A DNA stretch of 64,000 nt from Streptomyces sp. YIM 130001 (lineage in GTDB: Bacteria; Actinomycetota; Actinomycetes; Streptomycetales; Streptomycetaceae). The stretch covers positions 492,822-556,821 of the forward strand of contig NZ_KZ984549.1 in NCBI RefSeq assembly GCF_003574445.1, read 5' to 3'. The position numbers and the translations under genes were made by a program. This document shows, in pieces, positions 53,532-62,000 of the stretch. The notes beneath the pieces are model-generated. The model saw only the letters and a list, made by a program, of their open reading frames with translations, was not told the origin of the DNA and made no database searches. Every line of letters starts with the position of its first letter. Position 1 is the stretch's first letter.

Positions 53532-53896
53532 CGCGACGCCAGTACGAATTTCCGGAGGAACTGATTCCGGGAAGCGCTCGCCCACCCGGCGACAGAGGTC
53601 TGCTCGGGTGCGTACGGCAAGCGGATGCGGCCGGTCACGGGCCGGATCAAAGAGACCTGCGAGGCCGCGCGTGCGGCAGGCGCGAGGACCGAGGCCGGCC
53701 TCGCGGTGCCCGAAGAGCGCGACGCGCAGCACCGGTGGGGCCGGCCCTGAGGGGACGAGGGCCACGTTCGAGCCGTACCGGAGCACGTCGTGATCGCGCG
53801 GGCGTGGCCGGCGGGAGCGTGGAAGCGGCGAGGGCGGGGCTGAACTGAGGGGGCTCGATACGCAGCATGGGTCCGCTCGCGCCGGACGGCCCCGCA

Positions 53897-53944
53897 CAGG
53901 AGCAGAAACAGGAGCAGAAACAGGAGCGGAAGCAGGAGCAGTAC
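53897..53944. repeat. Four tandem copies of a 12-bp unit (CAGGAGCAGAAA type)
   Basis: Copies at 53897, 53909, 53921 and 53933 differ at a few bases in the last two. If translated in the plus-strand frame they give QEQK/QERK repeats in a frame of about 70 codons (53867-54079). That frame ends inside a terminator stem, so I treat this as a DNA repeat rather than a gene. Confidence 0.85.
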
Positions 53945-53977
53945 GGGTGCGCCTGGCTCTACGCGGGCGAACTCACC

Positions 53978-54022
53978 GCGGAGCCATTGCGGCCAGGCCC
54001 TTGTTGCGGAGCCATTGCGGCC
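53978..54022. repeat. 17-bp direct repeat, 28-bp period
   Basis: GCGGAGCCATTGCGGCC occurs at 53978-53994 and again at 54006-54022, each followed by a CCTTGT-like tail. It lies just before the terminator of the MBL gene and looks like a local duplication. Confidence 0.85.
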
Positions 54023-54040
54023 CTTGTCGAGGGCGTGACA

Positions 54041-54074
54041 CGAATCGGCCGGGCATCACCGCCCGGCCGATTCG
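54041..54074. terminator. Hairpin terminator of the MBL-fold gene
   Basis: CGAATCGGCCGGGC (54041-54054) pairs perfectly with GCCCGGCCGATTCG (54061-54074) around a six-base loop. It begins 9 bp downstream of the leftward MBL gene's stop codon. Confidence 0.85.
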
Positions 54075-54082
54075 AGTAGGTG

Positions 54083-55321
54083 TCAGCGGTCGCCGGCCAG
54101 ATCGAGGTTCCGGCCTTCTTCCTGGTCGGCGGCCCCGATCCGTTGCGGCGTCTGCGCACGCCACGGGTGGGCGATCGGGTGCGAGACGGCACGCCACCAC
54201 GGCTCCACCGGGAGGGTCCCGGCAGGCTCGAAGGGCTCGCCCGGACGCGGGAACGCGGCACGCTGCCCGGCCTCCTCGGCGACGTCCCTGGTCCACTCGG
54301 CAGGCTCGGCCCACGCGTGCGTGGCGAGATTGAAGGTGCCCCAGTGGATCGGCAGCAGCACCCCGTGCGGCTCGCCCCCCTGCAGGTCGAGGTGGGCCTG
54401 CAGACCCTGGGCGGGGGACATGTGAATGTCGGGCCAGGCCCCGGGCACCGGCGTACGGTCCGTGTGCCCGTCAGGCCAGTGGTCGCTGTAGGCGCCGATC
54501 TGGATCATCGTGACGTCGAACGGTCCGTGCTCCGCACCGATCTCGCGGAAGCCGGCGAAGTACCCGGTGTCGCCGCTGTGGTAGATCCGGTGCTGCTCCC
54601 CCGTGACGACCCAGGATGCCCACAGGGTGTGCTGCTGATTGCGCAGCCCGCGGCCGCAGAAGTGCCGCGCGGGAGTCGCGGTCAGCGAGATGCCGCCGAC
54701 CTCGGTGGACTCGTTCCAGTCCAGCTCCCTGATCCGGGCAGCGGGCACACCCCAGCGCTCGAGGTGTGCGCCGACCCCCAGCGGCACCGCGAAGACCGTG
54801 TGGGTACCGGCCAGCGCCTTGATCGTGGGCAGGTCCAGGTGGTCGTAGTGGTCGTGCGAGATGACCACGACGTCCACGGGACCGAGGGCGGCGAGCCCGA
54901 CCGGCACCGGATGCAGCCGCTTGGGCCCGGCGAAGTCGAACGGCGAGCAGCGCTCACCCCATACCGGGTCGAAGAGGACGCGCCGGCCGTCGATCTCCGC
55001 GAGGACGCTGGAGTGCCCCATCCACGTCACCCTGAGCCCGCTCGGGGGCGGCGTCGCGAGATCGGCGAGCGTGGTCGCGTACATCGGAACGGAAGCCGCC
55101 GGCGCCCGTCGCACCCGCGACTCCTTGCGGAAGTACGAGCGCGCGAACTCGAGACCGAAGCCGCCCTGCGGCCGTTCGGTGCCCGCAGGGTTCTGGAACC
55201 GGCCGTCCGAGAAGTTCGGCGAGCTGTGGATCCGCGCCAGCCGCTCCCCGGACGAATCGGCTCCGAACGCCTCGGGCCTGCGCGAACGGAGTCCGGAACG
55301 CAGAGAACGCAAGCCGGTCAC
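54083..55321 (-). CDS. MBL-fold metallohydrolase (NAPE-PLD/UlaG-like)
   Basis: The 412-residue product has the metallo-beta-lactamase metal site SHDHYDHLD (HxHxDH) and further ligands in ATPARHFCGRG and YHSGDTGYF. Family pieces LRVTWMGHSSVLAEIDGRRVLFDPVW and LPIHWGTFNLATHAW are those of NAPE-PLD-like enzymes, which cleave phosphodiesters in characterised members. There is no signal peptide. The GTG at 55321 has AGGAGG upstream, which decides the start over an upstream in-frame codon. Confidence 0.9.
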   Translation of the reverse strand: MTGLRSLRSGLRSRRPEAFGADSSGERLARIHSSPNFSDGRFQNPAGTERPQGGFGLEFARSYFRKESRVRRAPAASVPMYATTLADLATPPPSGLRVTWMGHSSVLAEIDGRRVLFDPVWGERCSPFDFAGPKRLHPVPVGLAALGPVDVVVISHDHYDHLDLPTIKALAGTHTVFAVPLGVGAHLERWGVPAARIRELDWNESTEVGGISLTATPARHFCGRGLRNQQHTLWASWVVTGEQHRIYHSGDTGYFAGFREIGAEHGPFDVTMIQIGAYSDHWPDGHTDRTPVPGAWPDIHMSPAQGLQAHLDLQGGEPHGVLLPIHWGTFNLATHAWAEPAEWTRDVAEEAGQRAAFPRPGEPFEPAGTLPVEPWWRAVSHPIAHPWRAQTPQRIGAADQEEGRNLDLAGDR

Positions 55322-55450
55322 GGCACCTCCTGAGGTCGGGGACAAAGCCCGCAACGAAAAGACTCTCCATTATGGGCGCTCATGGCGCCGCTGCGACCGG
55401 GGACCGGCCACCGCGGTCCGGCGCCGCGCACCGGTCGCGCACACCGTGGA

Positions 55451-55891
55451 TCAAGCACGCGGCTGTCCGTACGCCCGCTCCACCCGCAGGCGCAGCACCA
55501 GCCGCCGGTCGCGGACCATCGCCGCCCGGTAGTCGTCCCAGTCCGGATGCTCGCCCTGGACATCGCGGAAGAGGGTGATCAGCTCCTCGACCGCCGGGTC
55601 GTGCGGATCCGCGGCGACCTCGGACAGTTCCGCGGTGGCGTCGACTGCGGTCCAGGCCCAGCGGTCGTCGCTCGTCACGTGGTACGTGGCCCGGGGGTCG
55701 CGGCGCAGATTGCGGGTCTTGGCCCGGTCGTCCGTGATCGACACCCGGATCACGCCCTCGTCCGGGTAGTAGTGGTGGTTCACATTCGACAGCTGGGGGC
55801 GGCCCTCCCGGCCGAGGGTGACGAGCACCCCGCCGTCGTACTCCGAGACCAGTTTCAGGAGCGCGTCCTGTCGCGCGTCGGATGACGTCAT
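55451..55891 (-). CDS. PPOX-class flavin/F420-type oxidoreductase
   Basis: This 146-residue split-barrel protein resembles the Rv1155-like, F420-dependent group of the pyridoxamine-phosphate-oxidase superfamily. Landmarks are GGVLVTLGREGRPQLSNVNH near the N-terminus, RKTRNLRRDPRATYHV-like KTRNLRRDPRATYHVTSDD and a C-terminal RLVLRLRVERAYG. Binding of F420 rather than FMN is an assumption from the group. I prefer the ATG at 55891 over a GTG two codons upstream. Confidence 0.85.
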   Translation of the reverse strand: MTSSDARQDALLKLVSEYDGGVLVTLGREGRPQLSNVNHHYYPDEGVIRVSITDDRAKTRNLRRDPRATYHVTSDDRWAWTAVDATAELSEVAADPHDPAVEELITLFRDVQGEHPDWDDYRAAMVRDRRLVLRLRVERAYGQPRA

Positions 55892-56025
55892 GACCACTCA
55901 ACGCACGAACGTCGCCCGGGATTCCGGCCACGGCCCGCCTCCCGAATACGGCCGGATGTCACGCCCGGAACGCCGCCGTCCGTCGCATCAGTGACCGCCC
56001 GACGCGACGACGGAAGGACACCGCC

Positions 56026-56613
56026 ATGGCCCGCGTCTCGCTCACCCCGCCCCGGTCACTGCGTTACCGCCTGACGGAGTGGTACGCGAAGCGCACCTAC
56101 GGCAGGGCGATGGACCCGCTGAAGGCGGCCGGCCACCATCCGCGCGTGCTGTGGGGCCAGGCCCGCCTGGAGATGTCCGTCGCCCGCTGGAACAGCCTGG
56201 ACGCCGACCTCAAGGCGCTCGCGGTGATGGCGTCCGCCGCGTCCATCGGCTGCTCCTGGTGCATGGATTTCGGCCACTGGGAGAACCATGAGCGCGGTAT
56301 GGATCCGCGCAAGCTCCACGCTCTGCCGCGCTGGCGGCAGAGCGAGGTGTACTCGGACCTGGAGCGGGACGTCATGGAGTACGCGGAGGGGATCACCGCG
56401 AACCCGCCCGACGTCGCGGACGACCTGGCAGAACGGCTCGTCCACCGCCTCGGCGAGCCGGCGTTCGTCGAGCTGACCGCGATGATCGCGGTGGAGAATC
56501 TCCGCTCGCGCTTCAACGCCGCGATGGGCCTCACCAGCCAGGGCTTCAAGGACTCCTGCGACCTCGCCCCCACACCGGGCCACGCCACCGACGACCACCG
56601 CTCGCCCCACTGA
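56026..56613 (+). CDS. Carboxymuconolactone-decarboxylase / AhpD-fold protein
   Basis: The 195-residue helical protein carries the AhpD-type redox pair in SIGCSWCMDFGHWENH (CxxC followed by a His), the usual site for peroxide-linked disulfide chemistry. It starts at an ATG after GAAGGA. It is not linked to ahpC. It could work with the peroxidases of the cell or act as a partner of an ECF sigma factor elsewhere; no such gene is adjacent. Confidence 0.88.
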   Translation: MARVSLTPPRSLRYRLTEWYAKRTYGRAMDPLKAAGHHPRVLWGQARLEMSVARWNSLDADLKALAVMASAASIGCSWCMDFGHWENHERGMDPRKLHALPRWRQSEVYSDLERDVMEYAEGITANPPDVADDLAERLVHRLGEPAFVELTAMIAVENLRSRFNAAMGLTSQGFKDSCDLAPTPGHATDDHRSPH

Positions 56614-56662
56614 CTGCCGCGCGGCCGCGGACCGAAGCCCGGCCACCGAGCACACACAGGAC

Positions 56663-57484
56663 TCAGGCAGTCGGCCTGATCTGCTGCTTGATCGTGTACG
56701 GGTCGAGCGACCCCTTGGCCGAGGCATGGTCGCCCGAGGACTCGCCCCGCAAGCGGCGGCCGATCCACGGCACCAGGTACTCGCGCGCCCACTGGATGTT
56801 GTCGCGCCGGACCTCGAGCGTGCCGCGGGGCGGCAGCGCCGGCCAGGGCTGGTCCGGTTCGGCCGGTACCGGAATCCCGAGGACCTGCCCGGCCCGCAGC
56901 GCGACCCGGGTGTGCCCCTCCGGCGAGAGGTGGAGCCGGTCCCCGTCCCAGGCGCGACGGTCCTGCACGGACTTCAGCGACCAGAGGTCGAGCACCGGGC
57001 AGTCGTAGCGGTCGGCGATGGCCCGGACATGCGCCGTGTAGGTGGCGATCTTGCCCCTGAGGTGACGCAGGACCGGGACGTCGCGGGTGTCGAAGCCGGT
57101 GGTGACCATCACCGTGCCGACGGAGCCGCTGAGATCGGCGACCGCGCGCTCGAAGCGCTCCGCGACGTCGTCGGGGTCGGTGCCGGGCCGGATGATGTCG
57201 TTCCCGCCCGCACAGAAGCTCACCAGGTCGGGCGCGAGCTCGCGGGCCCGGGGCACCTGGTCGGCGACGATCTGGTCGAGAAGCTTGCCGCGCACCGCGA
57301 GATTCGCGTAGCGGAAGGAGTGTTCGGGGTGCCGGTCGGCAAGGAGGACGGCGAGCCGGTCGGCCCAGCCGACGAACGTCCCGTCCGGGCCGGGGTCCCC
57401 GACCCCTTCGCTGAAACTGTCGCCGACGGCCACGTACGACCCGTATGCGTCACTGAGGATGAGGGGTGTCGATTCGTCTGCCAC
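56663..57484 (-). CDS. SGNH/GDSL-family hydrolase
   Basis: This 273-residue esterase-fold protein has all four SGNH blocks: VAVGDSFSEGVGD (Ser), LAVRGKLLDQI (Gly), FCAGGNDIIRPG (Asn) and RLHLSPEGHTRVA (Asp/His). There is no signal peptide, so it is probably cytoplasmic and may act on acyl esters or acetylated sugars. It is convergent with the AhpD-fold gene. Confidence 0.9.
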   Translation of the reverse strand: MADESTPLILSDAYGSYVAVGDSFSEGVGDPGPDGTFVGWADRLAVLLADRHPEHSFRYANLAVRGKLLDQIVADQVPRARELAPDLVSFCAGGNDIIRPGTDPDDVAERFERAVADLSGSVGTVMVTTGFDTRDVPVLRHLRGKIATYTAHVRAIADRYDCPVLDLWSLKSVQDRRAWDGDRLHLSPEGHTRVALRAGQVLGIPVPAEPDQPWPALPPRGTLEVRRDNIQWAREYLVPWIGRRLRGESSGDHASAKGSLDPYTIKQQIRPTA

Positions 57485-57663
57485 GTCGGAACATGCTGCA
57501 CCTCTTCAAGTGACCTACGCCATCGTAGGGTGCCCTTGACAGCGGTGAGATAGGCCACCGGTAAAGATCGCCCCAATGCGGGAATAGTCCGGCAACCACG
57601 GCACCACGCCCGGCCAGGCGCCTCAAGTGCGCGGAGCAGGCGGGCAGTTGAGGGTCCACACAC

Positions 57664-57704
57664 GCCTGAGGCGACCGGAGCCGAGAGCTCCGGTCGCCTC
57701 AGGC
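57664..57704. terminator. Strong hairpin after the LysM/M23 gene
   Basis: An 18-bp perfect stem (57664-57681 with 57687-57704) closes the loop CGAGA. It is 20 bp downstream of the leftward peptidase stop codon. Confidence 0.88.
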
Positions 57705-57723
57705 GCCATGCCGTCCTACGGGG

Positions 57724-58641
57724 TCAGACGCTGACGCCGTGCGAGCGGAGGTAGGCGAGCGGGTCGACGTCCGAGCCGTAGCCTGGACCGGTACGGACCT
57801 CGAAGTGCAGGTGCGGGCCGGTGGAGTTTCCGGTCGAGCCGGAGAGGCCGATCTGCTGGCCGCCGGACACGGTCTGGCCGGTGGAGACACCGAGCGAGGT
57901 CATGTGGGCGTACTGCGAGTAGTGGCCGTCCTCGTGCTGGATGACGACCTCGTTGCCGTACGAACCGCTCCAACCCGCCGAGACGACGGTGCCCTGGCCG
58001 ATGGCCTTGATCGGCGTACCCGAGGAGACCACGAAGTCGGTGCCGGTGTGGTAGCCGCTGGACCACATGCCGCCGGGGGTGCGGTAGTTGGTGGAGATGG
58101 AGGCGTCGACGGGAGCGGTGAAGCCGCCGGCCGAGGCCTCGGCCTTGCCGCCCTGGGCGCTCGGAGCGGAGTCGGCGGACTGCTGCGCCGGAGCGGACTG
58201 CGGCTCGGCCTCGGCCTTCGGGGCCGACTCGGTGCGGTCGGCCGTCGACGCCTTGGCCTTGCCGTCCAGCTTCAGCTGCATACCGGGCACGATCCGGTTC
58301 GGGTTGTCGCCGACGACGGAGCGGTTGTTCTCGTAGAGCCGCTCCCAGCCGCCCTCGACTCCCTGCCGGTCGGCGATCGCGGACAGGCAATCGCCCGACT
58401 TCACGTCGTACGAGCCGCTGGAGGTCGCCGGAGCGGCGGCCGGCGCGGACTGCTTGGCCTGGGCGGGGGCGGACTGCGGGCTCTGCGCGGGGACGGTTCC
58501 CGGGGCCGTGGACGGGGCGGCGTTGGCCCCGGTGGCGCCGAGAAGCGGAAGCGCGAGCGCGGCGCCACCGGTACCGGCGACGGCGAACGTACGCGTGATC
58601 CGCTGGGACTTGGGACGGCGGTGCTTACCCTTCGCGGGCAT
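57724..58641 (-). CDS. Secreted LysM-M23 peptidoglycan peptidase
   Basis: The 305-residue exported protein has a signal peptide (TFAVAGTGGAALALPLLGATGANA). One LysM-type cell-wall-binding domain follows (YDVKSGDCLSAIADRQGVEGG... to GMQLKLDG), then an Ala/Pro/Ser-rich linker and a C-terminal M23 metallopeptidase domain. The M23 zinc motifs HTGTDFV and GPHLHFEVRTG are intact. It should trim peptidoglycan during growth or germination. GGAGAGGAATTCGCC precedes the ATG. The leader is a c-di-AMP riboswitch, so expression should fall when c-di-AMP is high. Confidence 0.93.
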   Translation of the reverse strand: MPAKGKHRRPKSQRITRTFAVAGTGGAALALPLLGATGANAAPSTAPGTVPAQSPQSAPAQAKQSAPAAAPATSSGSYDVKSGDCLSAIADRQGVEGGWERLYENNRSVVGDNPNRIVPGMQLKLDGKAKASTADRTESAPKAEAEPQSAPAQQSADSAPSAQGGKAEASAGGFTAPVDASISTNYRTPGGMWSSGYHTGTDFVVSSGTPIKAIGQGTVVSAGWSGSYGNEVVIQHEDGHYSQYAHMTSLGVSTGQTVSGGQQIGLSGSTGNSTGPHLHFEVRTGPGYGSDVDPLAYLRSHGVSV

Positions 58642-58656
58642 GGCGAATTCCTCTCC

Positions 58657-58832
58657 GGCGCCTACGAGGTGAGCTGTCGGGTTCGGACTGGAGCTGCCCG
58701 GCCGCGCATTCGACGCGACTTCACCCCTAGCCTTTCCGGTGGACCGGAACGGCGAATTACCGTGGGTCCCCCGCTCCTGCCGTGCACGGGTAGATGCACT
58801 GAGTTCCGGGTAGCGGCAGGATTTGGCGTCCA
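58657..58832 (-). promoter_or_regulatory. c-di-AMP (ydaO-yuaA type) riboswitch
   Basis: On the minus strand the leader contains GGACGCCAAATCCTGCCG at its 5' end, then CCGTGCACGGCAGGAGCGGG, GGCTAGGGGTGAAGTCGCG, and at the 3' end CCGACAGCTCACCTCGTAGG joined to CGCC. These are the conserved blocks of ydaO aptamers, including the outer pairing GGCGCC. It ends about 15 nt before the ATG of a cell-wall hydrolase, a typical target in Streptomyces. Confidence 0.85.
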
Positions 58833-58859
58833 CCCGGACGACCGTGACGTTAAGCGAGT

Positions 58860-59263
58860 GCGGAACTCAGAAACAAGGAATCAACTTCTTTGCCATTCCG
58901 CCCCGCTGATCCTTTTCCGGATATTCCGTCACACTCCGTGGATCAATGATCTTCCCGACCGCGACGGCCTCCGGAAACGCTTCGGCAAGATCGCCACACA
59001 CCGTCACGACTATGATCCCGCTCACGCATTGACAGCCATCCGCCTTTAATCCGGGGCCAGTTGCACCTAATCCCCCTAAAGCACCTAACCGCACCTAATC
59101 CCTTTAACTCGCCAATGGCACCGAATCGGTCATTTGGTACTCGCGGGACTGCCGTTCGCACCGGCGCCTCCCGCGCATGATCACTCCGAGCAGGCGTGTC
59201 GTATCGTCGAATCGGTGCGCACCACGGCGATCAGCGCCGGTGACCCCAATGGGAGGAGCCCCC
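58860..59263. other. AT-richer gene-free interval before the phosphatase gene
   Basis: Roughly 400 bp lie between the riboswitch promoter and the rightward phosphatase gene. Base composition is clearly less GC-rich than the rest. Frames in it show poor codon bias, for example one on the minus strand ending at 58867. It contains three GCACCTAA motifs (59063, 59081, 59091) and should hold the promoters of both flanking genes. Confidence 0.65.
59063..59098. repeat. Three GCACCTAA motifs
   Basis: GCACCTAA starts at 59063, 59081 and 59091 (spacing 18 and 10 bp), with longer matches GCACCTAATCCC at the first and third. It could be a multi-site regulatory region. Confidence 0.7.
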
Positions 59264-60061
59264 GTGACGCAGCAGGTCCCGTCGACCGAGCCCACGCTCG
59301 CCGGAGTACGCAACTTCCGTGATCTGGGCGGTCTTCCGACCGCTGACGGCCGTCGGGTACGGCCCGGCCGGCTCTTCCGAAGCGGCCACCTGGCGCACGC
59401 CACGGACGAGGACGCGCGGTACCTCACCGAGCTGGGCCTGCACACGATCTTCGACTTCCGCAATTCCGCCGACCGGAAGCTGGACGGCCTGGACGTCGAA
59501 CTGGCCGGAGTGCGCAACATCAACATCCCGCTGAGCGATCCGGCCGACGGCGCGGAGTTCTGGCGGATGGTCCGCAGCGGAGACATCGCGGACCTGCGCT
59601 CGGTGCTGTCCGACGGCAAGGGCGTGGACCGGATGACGACCGCGTACCGCGCGATGATCAAGGACCGCACGTCGGAGCACGGCCGCATCCTGCGCGCGCT
59701 CGCCGACGACAGCGTGCCGGCCCTGATGCACTGCGCCGCGGGCAAGGACCGGGCCGGCCTGTCCATCGCCGTCACGCTGCTCGCGGTGGGTGCGGACCGC
59801 GAGGTGATCGAGGCCGACTACGTGGAGTCCAACGCCGCGCACCGGCGTTACAAGGTGCAGCGCAGCAGCACGGCCCCGGACGCCATGTCCCCCGAGGTGC
59901 TCGAACTCCTCAGCCCGCTCTTCGACGCGCGCGCCGAGTACCTGGCCGCCGCCTTCGACTCCATCGACGAGACCTGGGGCACCACCGAGCGCTACCTCAC
60001 CGAGGGCCTCGGCCTCGACGACGCCCTGCGCACCCGCCTGCGCGACAACCTGCTGGACTGA
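59264..60061 (+). CDS. Tyrosine-protein phosphatase
   Basis: The 265-residue protein has the phosphatase loop CAAGKDR (Cys157 to Arg163) in MHCAAGKDRAGLSIAV. An N-terminal block NFRDLGGLPTADGRRVRPGRLFRS identifies the Y_phosphatase3/MptpB-like family. The lid-like helices and DYVESNAAHRRY match the family. It can remove phosphate from tyrosine or from lipids. I choose the GTG at 59264, with GGGAGGAG just upstream, over a longer frame. Confidence 0.93.
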   Translation: MTQQVPSTEPTLAGVRNFRDLGGLPTADGRRVRPGRLFRSGHLAHATDEDARYLTELGLHTIFDFRNSADRKLDGLDVELAGVRNINIPLSDPADGAEFWRMVRSGDIADLRSVLSDGKGVDRMTTAYRAMIKDRTSEHGRILRALADDSVPALMHCAAGKDRAGLSIAVTLLAVGADREVIEADYVESNAAHRRYKVQRSSTAPDAMSPEVLELLSPLFDARAEYLAAAFDSIDETWGTTERYLTEGLGLDDALRTRLRDNLLD

Positions 60062-60087
60062 TCCGGACCGGCGGGCGGGCGGAGCCG

Positions 60088-60378
60088 CTACTGCCCGCCG
60101 CCGAGTGTGAACAGCAGATAGATGAATCCGGCCAAGAGGTGCCCGGCCACGAAGTAGACGAAGAGCCGGATCCACAGTCCCCGCGGAATGGTCTCCTCGA
60201 CCCGCTTCCGCGGCGACACCCGCACCGGCTCGCCCGGTGCCTGACCGGCCACGGCCTCGACGTCGACGGCCTCACCGGACTTGGTCCCGGCCGTCGCCTC
60301 CCCGGCCGTCGCCTCCCCGACCGGTTCCTCCGAGGGCCCGGCTCCCTTCGCCGCCCCGGCCGCCTCGAACTCGCTCAT
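60088..60378 (-). CDS. Small membrane protein, DUF6126-like
   Basis: This 96-residue protein has a low-complexity acidic/Ala-rich N-terminal half and one C-terminal span (WIRLFVYFVAGHLLAGFIYLLF). The juxtamembrane motif VEETIPRGLWIRLFVY is what I recognise from DUF6126 proteins of Streptomyces. It starts at an ATG behind AGGAGGCAGGGC. In my memory such a gene often lies beside the hopanoid aminotransferase gene, as here. Function unknown. Confidence 0.82.
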   Translation of the reverse strand: MSEFEAAGAAKGAGPSEEPVGEATAGEATAGTKSGEAVDVEAVAGQAPGEPVRVSPRKRVEETIPRGLWIRLFVYFVAGHLLAGFIYLLFTLGGGQ

Positions 60379-60513
60379 GCCCTGCCTCCTTTGCCGTGGA
60401 CGCCGTCCGCACCGCGGGAACCGTGCCCGATGCACCCGTGTTCGGGCACCTGACGATCGGCCGCCGAGAAGCCGCCACCGGCTGGGCTCATACGTCCGAT
60501 TCAGCCAGAGCCG

Positions 60514-60546
60514 TGCCTCAGGGGCAAATTTTTTGCCCCTGAGGCA
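60514..60546. terminator. Strong AT-looped hairpin after the aminotransferase gene
   Basis: TGCCTCAGGGGCAAA (60514-60528) pairs perfectly with TTTGCCCCTGAGGCA (60532-60546) around TTT. It lies 18 bp past the aminotransferase stop codon and ends the leftward hopanoid-type operon. Confidence 0.88.
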
Positions 60547-60563
60547 AAAGCCGCGGAGGGCGC

Positions 60564-62000
60564 TCAGCGGGTCGCGACGGCCTGCTTCATCAAGGTCCGG
60601 CCGAAGTCCCACATCAGGCCACCGCCGCTGTGCGCGTCGTCCATCACGGCCGTGAAGGCCTCGACGAAACGGTCCACCTCGCGCTCCCCGATCGTGAGCG
60701 GGGGAATCAATTTGATCACTTCGAGGTGGTCACCGGAGACCTGGGTCAGAATCCGGTGCTTCTGCAGCAACGGTACGACGACCATCTGCGCGAAGAGCCC
60801 CTTGCGGGCGGCCTGCAGGACCGTCCACCGGCTGCGCAGCTTCAGCGACCGCGGACGGCCGAACTCGATGCCGATCATGAGTCCGCGGCCCCGCACCTCG
60901 TGCAGCAGCTCGTAGCGGTCGACGAGCGCGCCCAGTCTGGTCCTCAGCAGATCACCGGTGGCCCGGGCGTTCGCGACGAGCTGCTCGTCGGCCAGCACGG
61001 CGAGTACGGCGAGGCCCGCGGCCATGGCCTGCGCGTTGGAACCGAAGCTCGCCGAGTGGACCAGGACCCGGTCCATCGACGAGTAGACCTTCTTGAAGAT
61101 CCAGTCCTTGCCGAGCGTCGCGCCCACCGGCACATAGCCGCCGGAGAGCGCCTTGGCCACGCACACCAGGTCCGGCTCCACGCCCTCGTCGCGCTGGTAG
61201 GCGTAGAAGTCGCCGGTCCTGCCGAGTCCCGTCTGCACCTCGTCGGCGATCAGCAGCGCCTTGTGCCGGTGCAGCAGCTCCTGGGCCGCCTTCAGATAGC
61301 CGGGCGGGGCCTCGTGCACGCCCTTGCCCTGGATCGGCTCGACGACGAGTGCCGCGACGTCGCCGCGTCTCAACTCCCGTTCCAGAGCGTCGAGATCACC
61401 CATGTCCACGGCGGTGTCCGGGAGCAGCGGCGCGAAGCCGTCGCGGAATCCTCCCTCGCCGTTGACCGACAGAGCACCCGTGGTCAGTCCGTGGAAGGCG
61501 TGTGCGCAGTACAGGATCCTCGGCCTGCCGGTGGCGTACCGGGCGAACTTCAGCGCCGTCTCGACCGCCTCCGCCCCGCTGTTGCCGAAGAAGACCCGGT
61601 CCAGGTGCGGACTGTGCTCCAGCAGCCGCTCGGCGAGCAGCCCGGGCAGCGGCTGGCAGTCGAAGCGGGTCAGATCCGCGAGCGAGGCGTCGAGTACGTC
61701 GTGCAGTGCCTTGCGTACGACGGGATGGTGGCGGCCGACGCCCATGACGCCGAAGCCGGCCAGCATGTCCAGGTAGTCGTTGCCGTCGGTGTCCCAGAAG
61801 TAGGCGCCCTCGGCCCGGTCATAGACCTTGTCGAAGCCGATGGTGTGCAGCATGCGCGGCAGTTGGTGGTTGAGGTGGCGGGAGTGCAGCTCGTAGCGCT
61901 CGGTGCCGCGGTCGGCGAGGAGCCGGCCCAGGTCGAACCCGGAGCCCGCGTCCTGCTGTGAGCCCTCGGGCTGCTCGGTGGCCTGTTCGGGGCTGCTCAT
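60564..62000 (-). CDS. hpnO: Class III aminotransferase, hopanoid-type (HpnO-like)
   Basis: This 478-residue PLP enzyme has the class III core: [47 protein letters not shown] and the PLP Lys in [16 protein letters not shown]. The long N-terminal region [28 protein letters not shown] is typical of the aminotransferase found with hopanoid genes, which makes aminobacteriohopanetriol. Its ATG overlaps the dxs stop by four bases (ATGA). The role is inferred from that partnership; ornithine-type aminotransferase activity cannot be ruled out. Confidence 0.85.
   Translation of the reverse strand: MSSPEQATEQPEGSQQDAGSGFDLGRLLADRGTERYELHSRHLNHQLPRMLHTIGFDKVYDRAEGAYFWDTDGNDYLDMLAGFGVMGVGRHHPVVRKALHDVLDASLADLTRFDCQPLPGLLAERLLEHSPHLDRVFFGNSGAEAVETALKFARYATGRPRILYCAHAFHGLTTGALSVNGEGGFRDGFAPLLPDTAVDMGDLDALERELRRGDVAALVVEPIQGKGVHEAPPGYLKAAQELLHRHKALLIADEVQTGLGRTGDFYAYQRDEGVEPDLVCVAKALSGGYVPVGATLGKDWIFKKVYSSMDRVLVHSASFGSNAQAMAAGLAVLAVLADEQLVANARATGDLLRTRLGALVDRYELLHEVRGRGLMIGIEFGRPRSLKLRSRWTVLQAARKGLFAQMVVVPLLQKHRILTQVSGDHLEVIKLIPPLTIGEREVDRFVEAFTAVMDDAHSGGGLMWDFGRTLMKQAVATR

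Larger units (their letters stand above)
53425..54040. other. Gene-poor interval with palindrome and repeats
   Basis: About 600 bp upstream of the GPP34 gene show no convincing gene. The frames present lack family resemblance, and one reads through the terminator stem at its end. The stretch is unusually rich in small repeats: a perfect 15-bp palindrome (53517-53531), a four-copy 12-bp tandem repeat (53897-53944) and a 17-bp direct repeat (53978-53994 and 54006-54022). Confidence 0.7.

Noticed and set aside
53471..53848. Plus-strand frame of 125 codons in the repeat-rich patch
   Set aside because: Arg/Gly-rich translation with no domain. Another frame nearby (from about 53624) is short and equally unsupported.
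53867..54079. Small plus-strand gene with QEQK repeats
   Set aside because: Its last codons are formed by the terminator stem of the MBL gene, and the repeats are better explained as DNA slippage.
58867..59094. Small minus-strand gene ending MAKKLIPCF
   Set aside because: Third codon positions are not GC-rich as in real genes here, and it occupies the promoter region of the riboswitch-controlled gene.
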